From Sphingomonas sp. PP-CE-3G-477 (GTDB lineage Bacteria > Pseudomonadota > Alphaproteobacteria > Sphingomonadales > Sphingomonadaceae), in contig NZ_QAOF01000005.1 in NCBI RefSeq assembly GCF_003050745.1, forward strand, positions 186,001 to 250,000: a stretch of 64,000 nucleotides of DNA. Reading direction: 5' to 3'. The position numbers were made by a program, and so were the translations under genes. Each line of letters begins with the position of its first letter. Positions within the stretch are counted from its first letter, which is position 1. Shown one piece after another: positions 43,001 to 55,680 of this stretch. The notes below the pieces were generated by a model that was not told the DNA's origin, did not search any database, and saw only the letters and a program-made list of their open reading frames with translations.

Positions 43001-43085
43001 CGTCACCCCAGCGCACGCTGGGGTCTCCCGGTTGGGATATGTCGCGCATAAGCGGGGATATCCCAGCTTCCGCTGGAATGACGGG
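43001..43085. repeat. Diverged copy of the CCCCAGC...GCTGGGG repeat pair
   Basis: CGTCACCCCAGCGCACGCTG at the left is mirrored by CCCAGCTTCCGCTGGAATGA at the right, matching the layout at 5350-5431 including the internal GCGGGGATA spacer sequence. It follows directly on the preceding repeat, making a mosaic of two families after mlaA. Confidence 0.75.
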
Positions 43086-43148
43086 ATTTAGAGGCGAGGC
43101 CTTCCCGTCCACCATGACTCAATCCTGGCAGCGCAGGATAACCAGCCC

Positions 43149-44450
43149 TCAGACTTCGCTCACCAACAACTTGTCGATGCGGCGGCCGTCGAGGTCGACG
43201 ATCTCGAACTTCCAGCCCTGTTCGACGAAGCTTTCGCCCTCGCCGGGAAGGTGACGGAACACCGACAGCGCGAGGCCGGCGACGGTCGCGTAGTCACGGT
43301 CCTCGGGTAGGTCGATACCGAGCCGGTCGGCGAGCGAATCCGCCGCCATCGTGCCTGCCACCAGCAGCGAGCCGTCGTCGCGCACCACGACCGAAGGCGC
43401 ATCGTCCGGATCCGAGTCCGACTTGAACTCGCCGGCAATCGCCGCGAGCAGGTCGGCCGGCGTGACGATCCCTTCGAAATGGCCGTATTCGTCGTGGATC
43501 AGCGCCATCGGCACCTCGGCCTCACGGAGCGCCAGCAGCGCATCCATCGCGTCGATCTGGTCGATCACGACGGGCGCTTTCCGCATCAGCGCGCGCAGAT
43601 CGATCGGATCGCCGCGGAACAGCGCGGCGGCGATGTCGCGCGCCTGGACGACGCCCTTGACCGCATCGATCGAGCCTTCGCCGACCGGCAGGCGGGTGTG
43701 CTGCGAGGCGAGCAGCGTCTCGCGGATCTCGTCGGGGCCCCAGTCGCAGTCGAGCCAGTCGATCTCGGTGCGCGGCGTCATCACTTCGCGCACCGGGCGG
43801 TCGGCGAGGCGGACGACGCCCGAGATGATCGAGCGTTCATGCTCCTCGATGATCCCCGATTTCGACGCTTCGGCGACGATCATGTGGAGCTCTTCGGCGG
43901 TGACGTGCTCTTCCGATTCGCGGTTTAAGCGGAGCGCGCGGAAGATCAGCGCGCTGGTCGAATCGAGCACCCAGACGATCGGCGCGGTGCCGATCGCGAG
44001 CCAGCGCATCACCGGCGCCATGAACGACGCGATCGCCTCGGGCGCGCGCAACGCGAACTGTTTCGGCACGAGCTCGCCGATGATCAGCGATGCGTATGTG
44101 GTGAGGCCGATGACGATCGCGAACCCAGCAGTCTCGGCGGTCGAAGCGGACAGGCCCCACGCCTGCAACCGGGCGGCGGTCGGCATGCCCAGGCTCGAGC
44201 CCGAATAGGCACCCGCGAGGATGCCGATCAGCGTGATCCCGATCTGGACGGTCGACAGGAACTTGCCCGGGTCGGCCGCCAGCACCAGCGCGGCCCGCGC
44301 GCCCTTCTTGCCTTGGCGCGCCATCGCCTCGAGCCGCGCTTTCCGCGCCGAGACGATCGCGAGTTCGCTCATCGCGAACACGCCGTTCAAAGCGACGAGC
44401 GCGAGGATGATCGCGACGTCGATCCAGGGGAAGGGGGGAAGCGGTGCCAT
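43149..44450 (-). CDS. CNNM/CBS/CorC-domain transporter (hemolysin-family protein)
   Basis: 433 residues from MAPLPPFPWIDVAIILALVA. The N-terminal CNNM (DUF21) membrane domain covers ~1-190, with NGVFAMSELAIVSARKARLE and the IGELVPKQFALRAPEAIASF signature. Two CBS motifs follow (~215-330; VMTPRTEIDWLDCDWGPDEI, and HTRLPVGEGSIDAVKGVVQA RDIAA), then the CorC/HlyC C-terminal domain (~345-430). Family members are linked to Mg2+/Co2+ efflux or regulation. The start at 44450 was chosen because the upstream open frame to 44627 has no family resemblance. Confidence 0.92.
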   Translation of the reverse strand: MAPLPPFPWIDVAIILALVALNGVFAMSELAIVSARKARLEAMARQGKKGARAALVLAADPGKFLSTVQIGITLIGILAGAYSGSSLGMPTAARLQAWGLSASTAETAGFAIVIGLTTYASLIIGELVPKQFALRAPEAIASFMAPVMRWLAIGTAPIVWVLDSTSALIFRALRLNRESEEHVTAEELHMIVAEASKSGIIEEHERSIISGVVRLADRPVREVMTPRTEIDWLDCDWGPDEIRETLLASQHTRLPVGEGSIDAVKGVVQARDIAAALFRGDPIDLRALMRKAPVVIDQIDAMDALLALREAEVPMALIHDEYGHFEGIVTPADLLAAIAGEFKSDSDPDDAPSVVVRDDGSLLVAGTMAADSLADRLGIDLPEDRDYATVAGLALSVFRHLPGEGESFVEQGWKFEIVDLDGRRIDKLLVSEV

Positions 44451-44566
44451 TGGCTCACGCGCTCTTTGCAGGACAACGGTCCGTCGCACAACCGTCCATG
44501 CACGTGCGGTGGTGCATACTCGACATCGGAAGGCGAAGATGGTCAGGCTCGGTTCAGTGCGCAGGC

Positions 44567-44591
44567 GGAACAATCGTCGCGACACCGGGTT
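44567..44591 (+). promoter_or_regulatory. EcfG-type (general stress) promoter candidate before the OmpA gene
   Basis: GGAAC - 16 nt - GGTT resembles the alphaproteobacterial EcfG/SigT consensus GGAAC-N16/17-CGTT with one mismatch in the -10 element. It lies 55 bp before the OmpA-family start. Confidence 0.4.
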
Positions 44592-44645
44592 ATCGGGCGT
44601 ATCGGGCACGAAGCCGTCATTCGTCATGTCTCAGGGAGATTATCT

Positions 44646-45320
44646 ATGAAAACCAAGATGTTCGTAGGCGCTGCACTCGCGGCACTGATCGCCACCAGCG
44701 GCTGCACCACCGATCCGGAGACCGGTCGCCAGACGATTTCCAAGACCGCGCTGGGCGGCATCGGCGGCGCGCTGGGCGGCTATCTGCTCGGCGACGTGGT
44801 CGGTGGCCGGCATGACCGGACCGAGAAGCTGCTCGGCGCGGGCATCGGCGGTCTCGCGGGTGCGGGCATCGGCGCATATATGGACAAGCAGGAGCGAGAC
44901 CTGCGCGCACGCACCGCGGGCACCGATGTGCAGGTGATCCGCCAGGGCGACGACCTGGTGCTCAACATCCCGTCGGGCATCACCTTCGCGTATGACAGCG
45001 CCAACGTGCAGCCGCAGTTCCAGCGGACGCTCGACCAGGTTGCCGACACGCTGTCGCAGTACAACCAGACCTATGTCGACGTGTACGGGCACACCGATTC
45101 GACCGGCAGCGACGCGTACAACCAGACGCTGTCGGAGCGTCGCGCGCGTTCGGTCGCGGATTACCTGTCGGGTCACGGCGTGCAGGCGGCACGCATCGGT
45201 ACGCGCGGCTATGGCAAGACGCAGCCGATCGCGTCGAACGACACCGATGCTGGCCGCGCTGCGAACCGTCGCGTCGAGGTGAAGATCGTGCCGATCACGC
45301 AGAACGACCTGCGCCAGTAA
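44646..45320 (+). CDS. OmpA-family lipoprotein with glycine-zipper domain
   Basis: 224 residues from MKTKMFVGAALAALIATSGC, a lipoprotein signal with Cys20 as the lipidation site. Next is a glycine-zipper segment (~33-75: GGIGGALGGYLLGDVVGGRH and LLGAGIGGLAGAGIGAYMDK). The C-terminal OmpA domain (~105-215) includes the peptidoglycan-contacting VDVYGHTDSTGSDAYNQTLS followed by ERRARSVADYLSGHGV. It probably ties the outer membrane to the wall. AGGGAG is 8 nt before the start. A possible stress promoter lies upstream. Confidence 0.93.
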   Translation: MKTKMFVGAALAALIATSGCTTDPETGRQTISKTALGGIGGALGGYLLGDVVGGRHDRTEKLLGAGIGGLAGAGIGAYMDKQERDLRARTAGTDVQVIRQGDDLVLNIPSGITFAYDSANVQPQFQRTLDQVADTLSQYNQTYVDVYGHTDSTGSDAYNQTLSERRARSVADYLSGHGVQAARIGTRGYGKTQPIASNDTDAGRAANRRVEVKIVPITQNDLRQ

Positions 45321-45331
45321 GGGCCTCGGTT

Positions 45332-45458
45332 GATCCTCCCCCGCCAGGGGGAGGTGTCGCCGAAGGTGACGGAGGGGGAGGGCCCCGGAACAGCCGTTTC
45401 GCGTTCCTCCCCCTCCGACTGGCAAGCGCCAGCCACCTCCCCCTGGCGGGGGAGGATT
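45332..45458. repeat. Nested inverted GC-rich repeat between convergent genes
   Basis: The outer arm CCTCCCCCGCCAGGGGGAGG at the left pairs with the matching sequence ending CTGGCGGGGGAGG at the right (about 22 bp). Inner arms GGAGGGGGAGGG and CCTCCCCCTCC also pair. It separates the OmpA gene from csaA and shares its GATCCTCCCC core with the hairpin at 40646. Confidence 0.8.
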
Positions 45459-45463
45459 ATTGT

Positions 45464-45811
45464 TTAGAACAGCCGGCCGCCGTTCGGGACCGGTCCGGTC
45501 GGCGAGATCAGCATGACCTTGCCGTCCGCATCGGGGAAGCCGAGCGTCAGGACTTCCGACATCATCGGGCCGATCTGACGCGGCGGGAAGTTGACGACCG
45601 CAGCGACCTGACGCCCGACCAACGTCTCAGGCGTATAATGCTCGGTGATCTGCGCGGACGAGCGCTTCACGCCGATCTCTCCGCCGAAATCGATCCGGAG
45701 CTTGAACGCGGGTTTCCGTGCTTCGGGGAAGGGTTCGGCCTCGACGATCGTACCAACGCGGATGTCGACCTTCTCGAAGTCCGGATACGCGATCATCTCA
45801 GAAATCGACAT
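45464..45811 (-). CDS. csaA: CsaA-type tRNA-binding domain protein
   Basis: 115 residues comprising one tRNA-binding OB fold: [60 protein letters not shown] and [20 protein letters not shown] are diagnostic. In other bacteria CsaA has been linked to protein export as a chaperone and to tRNA binding. Its start overlaps the end of the glutathione transferase gene by 14 bp, so the two are probably cotranscribed. Confidence 0.93.
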   Translation of the reverse strand: MSISEMIAYPDFEKVDIRVGTIVEAEPFPEARKPAFKLRIDFGGEIGVKRSSAQITEHYTPETLVGRQVAAVVNFPPRQIGPMMSEVLTLGFPDADGKVMLISPTGPVPNGGRLF

Positions 45812-46472
45812 TGTCGTAGTGCGCCGGGGGTGAGATCAGCTCCATCCGTTCGGACAGCAGCGGGCGGAAGCTCGGGCGGCTCTTGAAGCCGCGATACCAG
45901 CGCGCGGTCTGGTCGTGGCCCTTCCAGTCGATCCCGCCGAGATAATCGGTCACCGATATCTGTGCAGCCGCCGCCAGATCCGCGAGGCTCATCGTCGCGC
46001 CGCCGAGCCAGTTCCGGTGGTCGAGCAGGTAATCCATATAGTCGAGATGGCCGACCGCGGCCTTCATCGCCTCGCGCAGGCCCTTGGCGTCGGGCGCGGT
46101 GCGGTGGGCGAGGCGCTTGACCATGCGTTCGTGGAGCAGCGGTCCGGTGACGTCGCGGTAGAAATGCGTGTCGAACCACGTGACCAGCCGGCGGATTTCG
46201 GCGCGGTTGGTCGCGGTGCCGTTGATCATCGCCGCCTTCTCGACGGTCTCCTCGAAGAACTCGCAGATCGCCATCGAATCGATCAGCGGCGCGACGCCGC
46301 GCGACGCGTCGACCATCACCGGGGTCTGGCCGGCGGGGTTCATGTCCATGAACTCGTCGCGGCGATCCCAGGGCGACTCGCGCACCAGTTCGTAGCCGAC
46401 CCCCTTCTCGCCCAGCAGCAGGCGCACCTTTCGCGAGAAGGGACACAGGGGGAATTGATAAAGCTGCCACAT
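45798..46472 (-). CDS. Glutathione S-transferase
   Basis: 224 residues. The N-terminal thioredoxin fold has [20 protein letters not shown] with a Cys and Ser in the active-site position (PLCPFSRK). The [30 protein letters not shown] block contains the glutathione-contacting Pro-Val and Ser. The C-terminal helical domain follows ([20 protein letters not shown]). The class was not assigned. It is the upstream partner of csaA. Confidence 0.92.
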   Translation of the reverse strand: MWQLYQFPLCPFSRKVRLLLGEKGVGYELVRESPWDRRDEFMDMNPAGQTPVMVDASRGVAPLIDSMAICEFFEETVEKAAMINGTATNRAEIRRLVTWFDTHFYRDVTGPLLHERMVKRLAHRTAPDAKGLREAMKAAVGHLDYMDYLLDHRNWLGGATMSLADLAAAAQISVTDYLGGIDWKGHDQTARWYRGFKSRPSFRPLLSERMELISPPAHYDNVDF

Positions 46473-46545
46473 GCCATCCGTTTAGGCGGTGGGGGGCGGC
46501 TGTGTCACTAGCGCGGGTTGGCGCCGAGCAAGAAGATTTGGTTCG

Positions 46546-46645
46546 CGCGGAGACGCGGAGGTGTTGCGCTCGCCGCGAGCGAAGCTCCTTCATCACGGAT
46601 CGTATTAGGAGAGATGCAGAGGGACTTTAGCTCCGCGTCTCCGCG
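46546..46645. repeat. Inverted CGCGGAGACGCGGAG repeats downstream of gltB
   Basis: CGCGGAGACGCGGAG at 46546 is mirrored by CTCCGCGTCTCCGCG at 46631, with a further partial copy (TCTCCGCG) to 46653. About 70 bp of unremarkable sequence lies between. The core is a direct repeat of GGAGACGC within each arm. Confidence 0.7.
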
Positions 46646-46659
46646 TCTCCGCGTGAAAC

Positions 46660-46713
46660 CCTCAAGCCCTGACACCACCCCGGCGGGCGCCAGGGTGGTG
46701 TCAGGGCTTGAGG
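46660..46713. terminator. Long hairpin at the gltB stop codon
   Basis: A perfect 21-bp stem (arms 46660-46680, beginning CCTCAAGCC, and 46693-46713) surrounds a 12-nt loop. It abuts the gltB TAA at 46714. On the minus strand a short T run (TTTC) follows, so it is a plausible but imperfect terminator, or another inserted palindrome. Confidence 0.5.
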
Positions 46714-51228
<4,515 letters not shown>

Positions 51229-51230
51229 CG

Positions 51231-51812
51231 TCACTTCTTCTTCTCTTCGGGCGTCGCCGCCTGCTTGGCGAATTCGGCGACATCGGCCTGCATGTGCGCC
51301 ATCGAGGATTGCATCATCGACCGCTGCCAAGCGGCGACGTCTGGGTCGGCCATGATCGTCAGCGATTGCTGCATGTACGCGCGACCGCTCGGCGTCGCAA
51401 AGAACGCCTTGATGTCACGGCATTGAGCGACATCGAAGCGTCGCGCATAGGCGCGCGCCATCGCCTCGACCATGCTCGGCAATCCGTCGCGCATCAGCGT
51501 CATCGTGCGCGCCTGCTGCCGTTCCAGAAAGGTGGCAAACCGCGTCTGCATCTCCGGGTGGTCCGCCATCGCACTGCTGAACATCGGGCTCTGCGCCATG
51601 CCCTGCTGCAGATTGCCGAGCATCGGCGCGATCATGCTCTCGATCATCCGTTCACGCGATTCGGGCGGCATCAGCACGTTAATCAGCTCGCGCGCCGCCG
51701 TGAGGCGGGCCGGATCGGGGGCGGTGACGGCGACTGGCGATGCCTGCGCATGCGCCGCCGAAGGCAACATTGCGCCCGCCAGTAACACGGCGCTGAGAAA
51801 CCCGAGCCTCAT
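51231..51812 (-). CDS. DUF2059 family secreted protein
   Basis: 193 residues from MRLGFLSAVLLAGAMLPSAA HAQ, a clear signal peptide. The DUF2059 motif is present (MVEAMARAYARRFDVAQCRD then IKAFFATPSGRAYMQQSLTI), an all-helical domain of unknown function. It ends with a lysine-rich tail EEKKK. It lies between gltD and gltB with a 4-bp overlap to gltD and 2 bp to gltB, so it must be translated from the gltDB message. The link to glutamate synthase is unexplained. Confidence 0.9.
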   Translation of the reverse strand: MRLGFLSAVLLAGAMLPSAAHAQASPVAVTAPDPARLTAARELINVLMPPESRERMIESMIAPMLGNLQQGMAQSPMFSSAMADHPEMQTRFATFLERQQARTMTLMRDGLPSMVEAMARAYARRFDVAQCRDIKAFFATPSGRAYMQQSLTIMADPDVAAWQRSMMQSSMAHMQADVAEFAKQAATPEEKKK

Positions 51813-53251
51813 GCCGCAACCTTCGCGCTGGCCGCCTTGGTTTTCAGCCATTTGTGCATCGTCGCGGCGACGTCGCGGCCGTCGCGGATCGCCCAGACGA
51901 CGAGGCTTGCGCCGCGGACGATGTCGCCTGCCGCGAACACGCCGTCGAGCGAGGTCATCAGCGTCTTGCCGTCGACGAGCACAGTGCCCCAACGGCTTAC
52001 GCCCAGTTCAGGTGTGGCGAACAGCGTCGGCAGGTCCTCCGCATCGAAGCCGAGCGCCTTGATGACGAGATCGGCGTCGACCGAATAGTCGCCCGCTGGA
52101 TCGGGTTCGGGCGCGCGGCGGCCGCTTGCATCGGGCGCGCCGAGACGCATTTTCCGGACCTTGACGCTCGACACGGTATCGCCGCCATCGAAGCTTTGCG
52201 GGCCCGACAGCCAGACGAACTCGACGCCCTCCTCCTCGGCATTGGCGACTTCACGCTGCGAGCCGGGCATGTTGGCGCGGTCGCGACGGTAGAGGCATTT
52301 CACCGACTTGGCGCCCTGGCGGATCGCGGTGCGGACGCAGTCCATCGCGGTGTCGCCGCCACCGATCACGACCACGTCCTTGCCATCCGCGTTGAGGCTG
52401 CCGTCGTCGAATGCTGGGACGGCGTCGCCGAAGCCTTTGCGGTTCGAGGCGACGAGGAAGTCGAGTGCTGCGACAACGCCGTTCGATCCGCCACCGGGGA
52501 GGTCCATCGCACGCGCCTGGTAGACACCGGTCGCGATCAGGATCGCGTCGTGGCGCTGGCGGAGATCGTCGAGGCTCGCATCGTCGCCAACCGCGAAGCC
52601 TTCGTGGAAGACGATGCCGGCGGCCTTGAGGCGCTCCACACGGCGCATGACGATCGGCTTTTCGAGCTTGAAGCCGGGGATGCCGTAGGTGAGCAAGCCG
52701 CCCGCGCGATCGTAGCGGTCGTAGACGTGGACGTCATAGCCGTGTCCGCGCAGATATTCTGCCGCGGTGAGACCTGCCGGCCCCGCACCGATCACGCCGA
52801 CCGACTGGCCGCGCGACTTGCCGGGGACCAGCGGTTCGACCCAGCCATTCTCCCAGGCGGTGTCGGTGATGAACTTCTCGACCGATCCGATCGTGACCGC
52901 GCCGTGCCCGGTGAATTCGATGACGCAATTACCTTCGCAGAGCCGGTCCTGCGGGCAGATCCGGCCGCAGATCTCGGGCATCGTCGAGGTCGCGTTGCTG
53001 AGCTCATACGCCTCGCGCAGCCGACCTTCCGCGGTCAGCCGGAGCCAATCGGGGATATGGTTGTGCAGTGGGCAATGGACCGAGCAATAGGGTACGCCGC
53101 ACTGCGAACAGCGTCCGGCCTGCTCCTCGGCGGGCTGGACCGCGTATCGCTGCGCGATCTCACGGAAATCCTCCTGCCGCTCATCCGCGGTGCGCTTTGC
53201 CGGATAGGATTGCTCCCGCCCGACAAACTTTAGCATCGAATCGTTCGCCAT
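51809..53251 (-). CDS. gltD: Glutamate synthase small subunit
   Basis: 480 residues. The N-terminal iron-sulphur clusters are evident in AGRCSQCGVPYCSVHCPLHN and in EICGRICPQDRLCEGNCVIE. The FAD-binding motif is VGVIGAGPAGLTAAEYLRGH; the NADPH-binding one is VVVIGGGDTAMDCVRTAIRQ. It passes electrons from NADPH to GltB for glutamate formation. Here it leads the operon gltD-DUF2059-gltB, the reverse of the common gltB-gltD order. A short hairpin GCCGC...GCGGC lies ~25 bp upstream of the start. Confidence 0.97.
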   Translation of the reverse strand: MANDSMLKFVGREQSYPAKRTADERQEDFREIAQRYAVQPAEEQAGRCSQCGVPYCSVHCPLHNHIPDWLRLTAEGRLREAYELSNATSTMPEICGRICPQDRLCEGNCVIEFTGHGAVTIGSVEKFITDTAWENGWVEPLVPGKSRGQSVGVIGAGPAGLTAAEYLRGHGYDVHVYDRYDRAGGLLTYGIPGFKLEKPIVMRRVERLKAAGIVFHEGFAVGDDASLDDLRQRHDAILIATGVYQARAMDLPGGGSNGVVAALDFLVASNRKGFGDAVPAFDDGSLNADGKDVVVIGGGDTAMDCVRTAIRQGAKSVKCLYRRDRANMPGSQREVANAEEEGVEFVWLSGPQSFDGGDTVSSVKVRKMRLGAPDASGRRAPEPDPAGDYSVDADLVIKALGFDAEDLPTLFATPELGVSRWGTVLVDGKTLMTSLDGVFAAGDIVRGASLVVWAIRDGRDVAATMHKWLKTKAASAKVAA

Positions 53252-53402
53252 ACATGCCTCCGACAGCCGCGTTATTGCGGCATCGGCAGCTTGTCACCGT
53301 GAAATCGACCAGAATGTCAGCATGACTGACGTATTAATCGATCAAATCAACCAAATTAGCTAAGAACAATTCTCAACAAGGCTTATTGATACCGAAGCGG
53401 AC

Positions 53403-54209
53403 CTACTTGCTGAGCAACCAGACCAGCGCGGCCGAGCCGGCAGCTACCCGGTACCAGGCAAAAGGCACGAACCCGTGTTTGGTGACGATCCCGACGAACC
53501 ACTTCACCACCAGCAGCGCGACGATGAACGACACCGCAGCGCCGATCGCGATCGCGCCAAGCCCGACACCGCCGCTAGCGATTGCATCGCGGTTCTTTAG
53601 CAGTTCGAGCGCGCTTGCCCCCAGCATCGTCGGGATCGCGAGAAAGAAGCTGAACTCGGCCGCCGTGCGCCGCTCGACGCCCAACGCCAGCGCACCGAGA
53701 ATCGTCGCACCGGAGCGGCTGACGCCGGGGACCATCGCCAGGCACTGAAGGAAACCGATACCGATTACCGTCTTCAGGGGAATGTCCGCCACGCCGCTGA
53801 TGTCGCTGCGCGGCGCGAACCGCTCGACCGCGAGGATCGCGAAGCCGCCGACGATCAGCGCGATCGCGACCACCTCAGCATTCCCGAGCAGCGCCTCGAT
53901 ATACTTGTGCAGCGCAAGGCCGATCACCGCCGCCGGGATGAACGCGACGACGAGGTTGCGCAGAAACAGCCAGGATTTCGGCTCGCGCTTCAACAGCCCC
54001 ATGCCGACCGCCCAGAACGTCCGCCAGTACAGCACGACGATCGCGAGAATCGCGCCGAGCTGGATCACGACGTTGAAAACTTCCCAGCGCCCCGCGTCAT
54101 AGCCGAGCAGCCGTGTCGCGAGAATCAGATGCCCAGTCGACGAGACGGGAAGGAATTCGGTGATCCCTTCGACGATGCCGAGGAGGATGACGGTGAGAAG
54201 TTCGGTCAA
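53403..54209 (-). CDS. uppP: Undecaprenyl-diphosphatase UppP (BacA)
   Basis: 268 residues with about eight membrane helices. The two active-site motifs are LGIVEGITEFLPVSSTGHLI (BacA1, residues ~10-29, E and S/H) and LAMVPGVSRSGATILGALAL (BacA2, PGxSRSG, ~155-175). It recycles undecaprenyl pyrophosphate for cell-wall synthesis. It ends about 150 bp before the gltD start on the same strand. The neighbouring upstream gene at 54278 ends 68 bp before it. Confidence 0.96.
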   Translation of the reverse strand: MTELLTVILLGIVEGITEFLPVSSTGHLILATRLLGYDAGRWEVFNVVIQLGAILAIVVLYWRTFWAVGMGLLKREPKSWLFLRNLVVAFIPAAVIGLALHKYIEALLGNAEVVAIALIVGGFAILAVERFAPRSDISGVADIPLKTVIGIGFLQCLAMVPGVSRSGATILGALALGVERRTAAEFSFFLAIPTMLGASALELLKNRDAIASGGVGLGAIAIGAAVSFIVALLVVKWFVGIVTKHGFVPFAWYRVAAGSAALVWLLSK

Positions 54210-54277
54210 GCAGGCGCTCCGGCGTCGCGGGTTTCAAAAAAGGCGCGGGTGTCAGGGCAGGCTTAGCACGTGCAGCA

Positions 54278-55231
54278 TCAGCCTGCGTGAACTTCCGCCC
54301 GCGTTTCGGCGCGCCGGCCGAACCGTCCGGCCTTGCGAAAGCGCACCAGCCAGCCCGGTGCGACCGTCGACAGCGGCGTCGCCTCGATCCCGAACGCGGC
54401 AAGGCCATCGGTGCCGGTGACGATATTATCGCTCTGCAGCATCGTCCACTGGTCCTTGGTGATCGGCGCGCCCGGCAGGAAGCCGCCCTTCGCGATCAGC
54501 GCGCCGGCAAAGTCCGGCAGCTCGATGATCGAGGGATTGCGGCCGATCGTCTTGGCGATCCAGCGGATGAGATTGCCCATCGTGATGATATCCGGCCCGC
54601 CGAGTTCCAGCGTCTGGCCGCCGAACGTCTCGGGATCGGACGCCGCTGCCACCACTGCGTCGGCCACGTTGCCGACGAACACCGGCTGGAACTTCGCGCC
54701 CGCGCGCAGGACCGGCACGACCGGCGCCTTGGCGATCATCCCGGCAAAGCGGTTCACGAACTGGTCTTCCTGGCCGAACACGATCGACGGTCGCAGGATG
54801 GTCGCGGTCGGGAACGCCCCGAGCACCGCTGCCTCGCCCTGTCCCTTGGACTTGCCGTATGCCGAGGCGGAGGCAGGATCGGCGCCGATCGCCGAGACGT
54901 GCACGAGCGCACCGACGCCGGCCGCCGCCGCAGCCTGCGCCACCGTCTGCGCGCCGAGTGCCTGGACGCGCTGGAAATCGCCCGCGAGCACGCCGACCAG
55001 GTTCACCACCACGTCCGAGCCGTGCACCGCATGCGCGATCGTCTCGGGCTTGGTGACGTCGGCACCGACGAACTGCGTCTGGCCGAGCCCGCCGAGCGGT
55101 TTTAGGAAGAACGCCTGCCGCGGATCGCGCTGTGCGATGCGGACGCGGGCGCCCGTCGCCAGCAGCGCCTGTGCGACATAGCGGCCGACGAAACCGCCAC
55201 CCCCGATCAGCGTCACCAGTTTGTCGTTCAT
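54278..55231 (-). CDS. NDUFA9-like / NAD(P)H-binding epimerase-type protein
   Basis: 317 residues from MNDKLVTLIGGGGFVGRYVA. The Rossmann NAD(P)-binding loop GGGGFVGRYVAQALLATGA begins the protein. Further features are VVNLVGVLAGDFQRVQALGA, HVSAIGADPASASAYGKSKG (YGKSK, short-chain dehydrogenase-like) and RPSIVFGQEDQFVNRFAGMI, typical of the complex I NDUFA9 family found in alphaproteobacteria. Whether it binds complex I here is inferred from family naming only. The open frame continues upstream into tRNA DNA, but the ATG at 55231 aligns with the family. Confidence 0.9.
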   Translation of the reverse strand: MNDKLVTLIGGGGFVGRYVAQALLATGARVRIAQRDPRQAFFLKPLGGLGQTQFVGADVTKPETIAHAVHGSDVVVNLVGVLAGDFQRVQALGAQTVAQAAAAAGVGALVHVSAIGADPASASAYGKSKGQGEAAVLGAFPTATILRPSIVFGQEDQFVNRFAGMIAKAPVVPVLRAGAKFQPVFVGNVADAVVAAASDPETFGGQTLELGGPDIITMGNLIRWIAKTIGRNPSIIELPDFAGALIAKGGFLPGAPITKDQWTMLQSDNIVTGTDGLAAFGIEATPLSTVAPGWLVRFRKAGRFGRRAETRAEVHAG

Positions 55232-55343
55232 CGCGCGTCCGTCCACTTTGTTTTGCCTGCCAATCACGAATAACCCCTTGCCCCAGCAAGAGGCGTGTTG
55301 ACAAGCATCGGGACCCTCCACTAGAGGCGCCCTCCTACCCAGT

Positions 55344-55430
55344 GCCCGGATGGCGGAATTGGTAGACGCACCAGCTTCAGGTGCTGGCGATCGCAAGGTC
55401 GTGGAGGTTCGAGTCCTCTTCCGGGCACCA
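55344..55430 (+). tRNA. tRNA-Leu (anticodon CAG)
   Basis: 87 nt including an encoded CCA. Acceptor arms GCCCGGA and TCCGGGC pair fully. The anticodon stem is CCAGC/GCTGG with loop TTCAGGT and anticodon CAG at 55378-55380. A long variable arm and the T arm (GAGG-TTCGAGT-CCTC) fit a class II leucine tRNA. The 3' end abuts the recombinase-like remnant on the other strand. Confidence 0.95.
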
Positions 55431-55680
55431 CTACTGATCGAAGGCGGGCAGTGTGCCGTCTTCGACGGAACGTCCTGCAGCGACACCGTTTTCAAGGCAT
55501 GAGACCGGACCGGAGGGCATGATCTCCCGCTTCGACGCACCTGCCGTATCGATCAACATTTCGAGGTAGGCGGACCGGAGAGCGCTGCTGTCGCCCCGCA
55601 TCTTTTTACGCGGCATATCGCTGAAACGATCGATCGCTTTCTCGTCAGATCCAGTCCGACAGGGTTCAGCGTGCGGGGTT
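55431..55680 (-). pseudogene. Remnant of a serine recombinase C-terminus beside tRNA-Leu
   Basis: On the minus strand the frame ending at 55431 encodes GSDEKAIDRFSDMPRKKMRG followed by DSSALRSAYLEMLIDTAGAS and KREIMPSGPVSCLENGV. The FSD...LR-AYL-ML pattern resembles the C-terminal tail of large site-specific serine recombinases, where an AYLRLLVxxVxxxDxEIxxxG-type block is common. The resemblance continues upstream of the first ATG, so this is a fragment. The N-terminal catalytic domain was not found nearby. It directly abuts the tRNA gene, which may mark an old insertion. Recognition is from memory and moderate. Confidence 0.45.

Noticed and set aside
44313..44645. N-terminal extension of the OmpA-family protein
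   Set aside because: It would run antisense into the CorC-type gene and bury the lipoprotein signal; the ATG at 44646 with AGGGAG is clearly the start.
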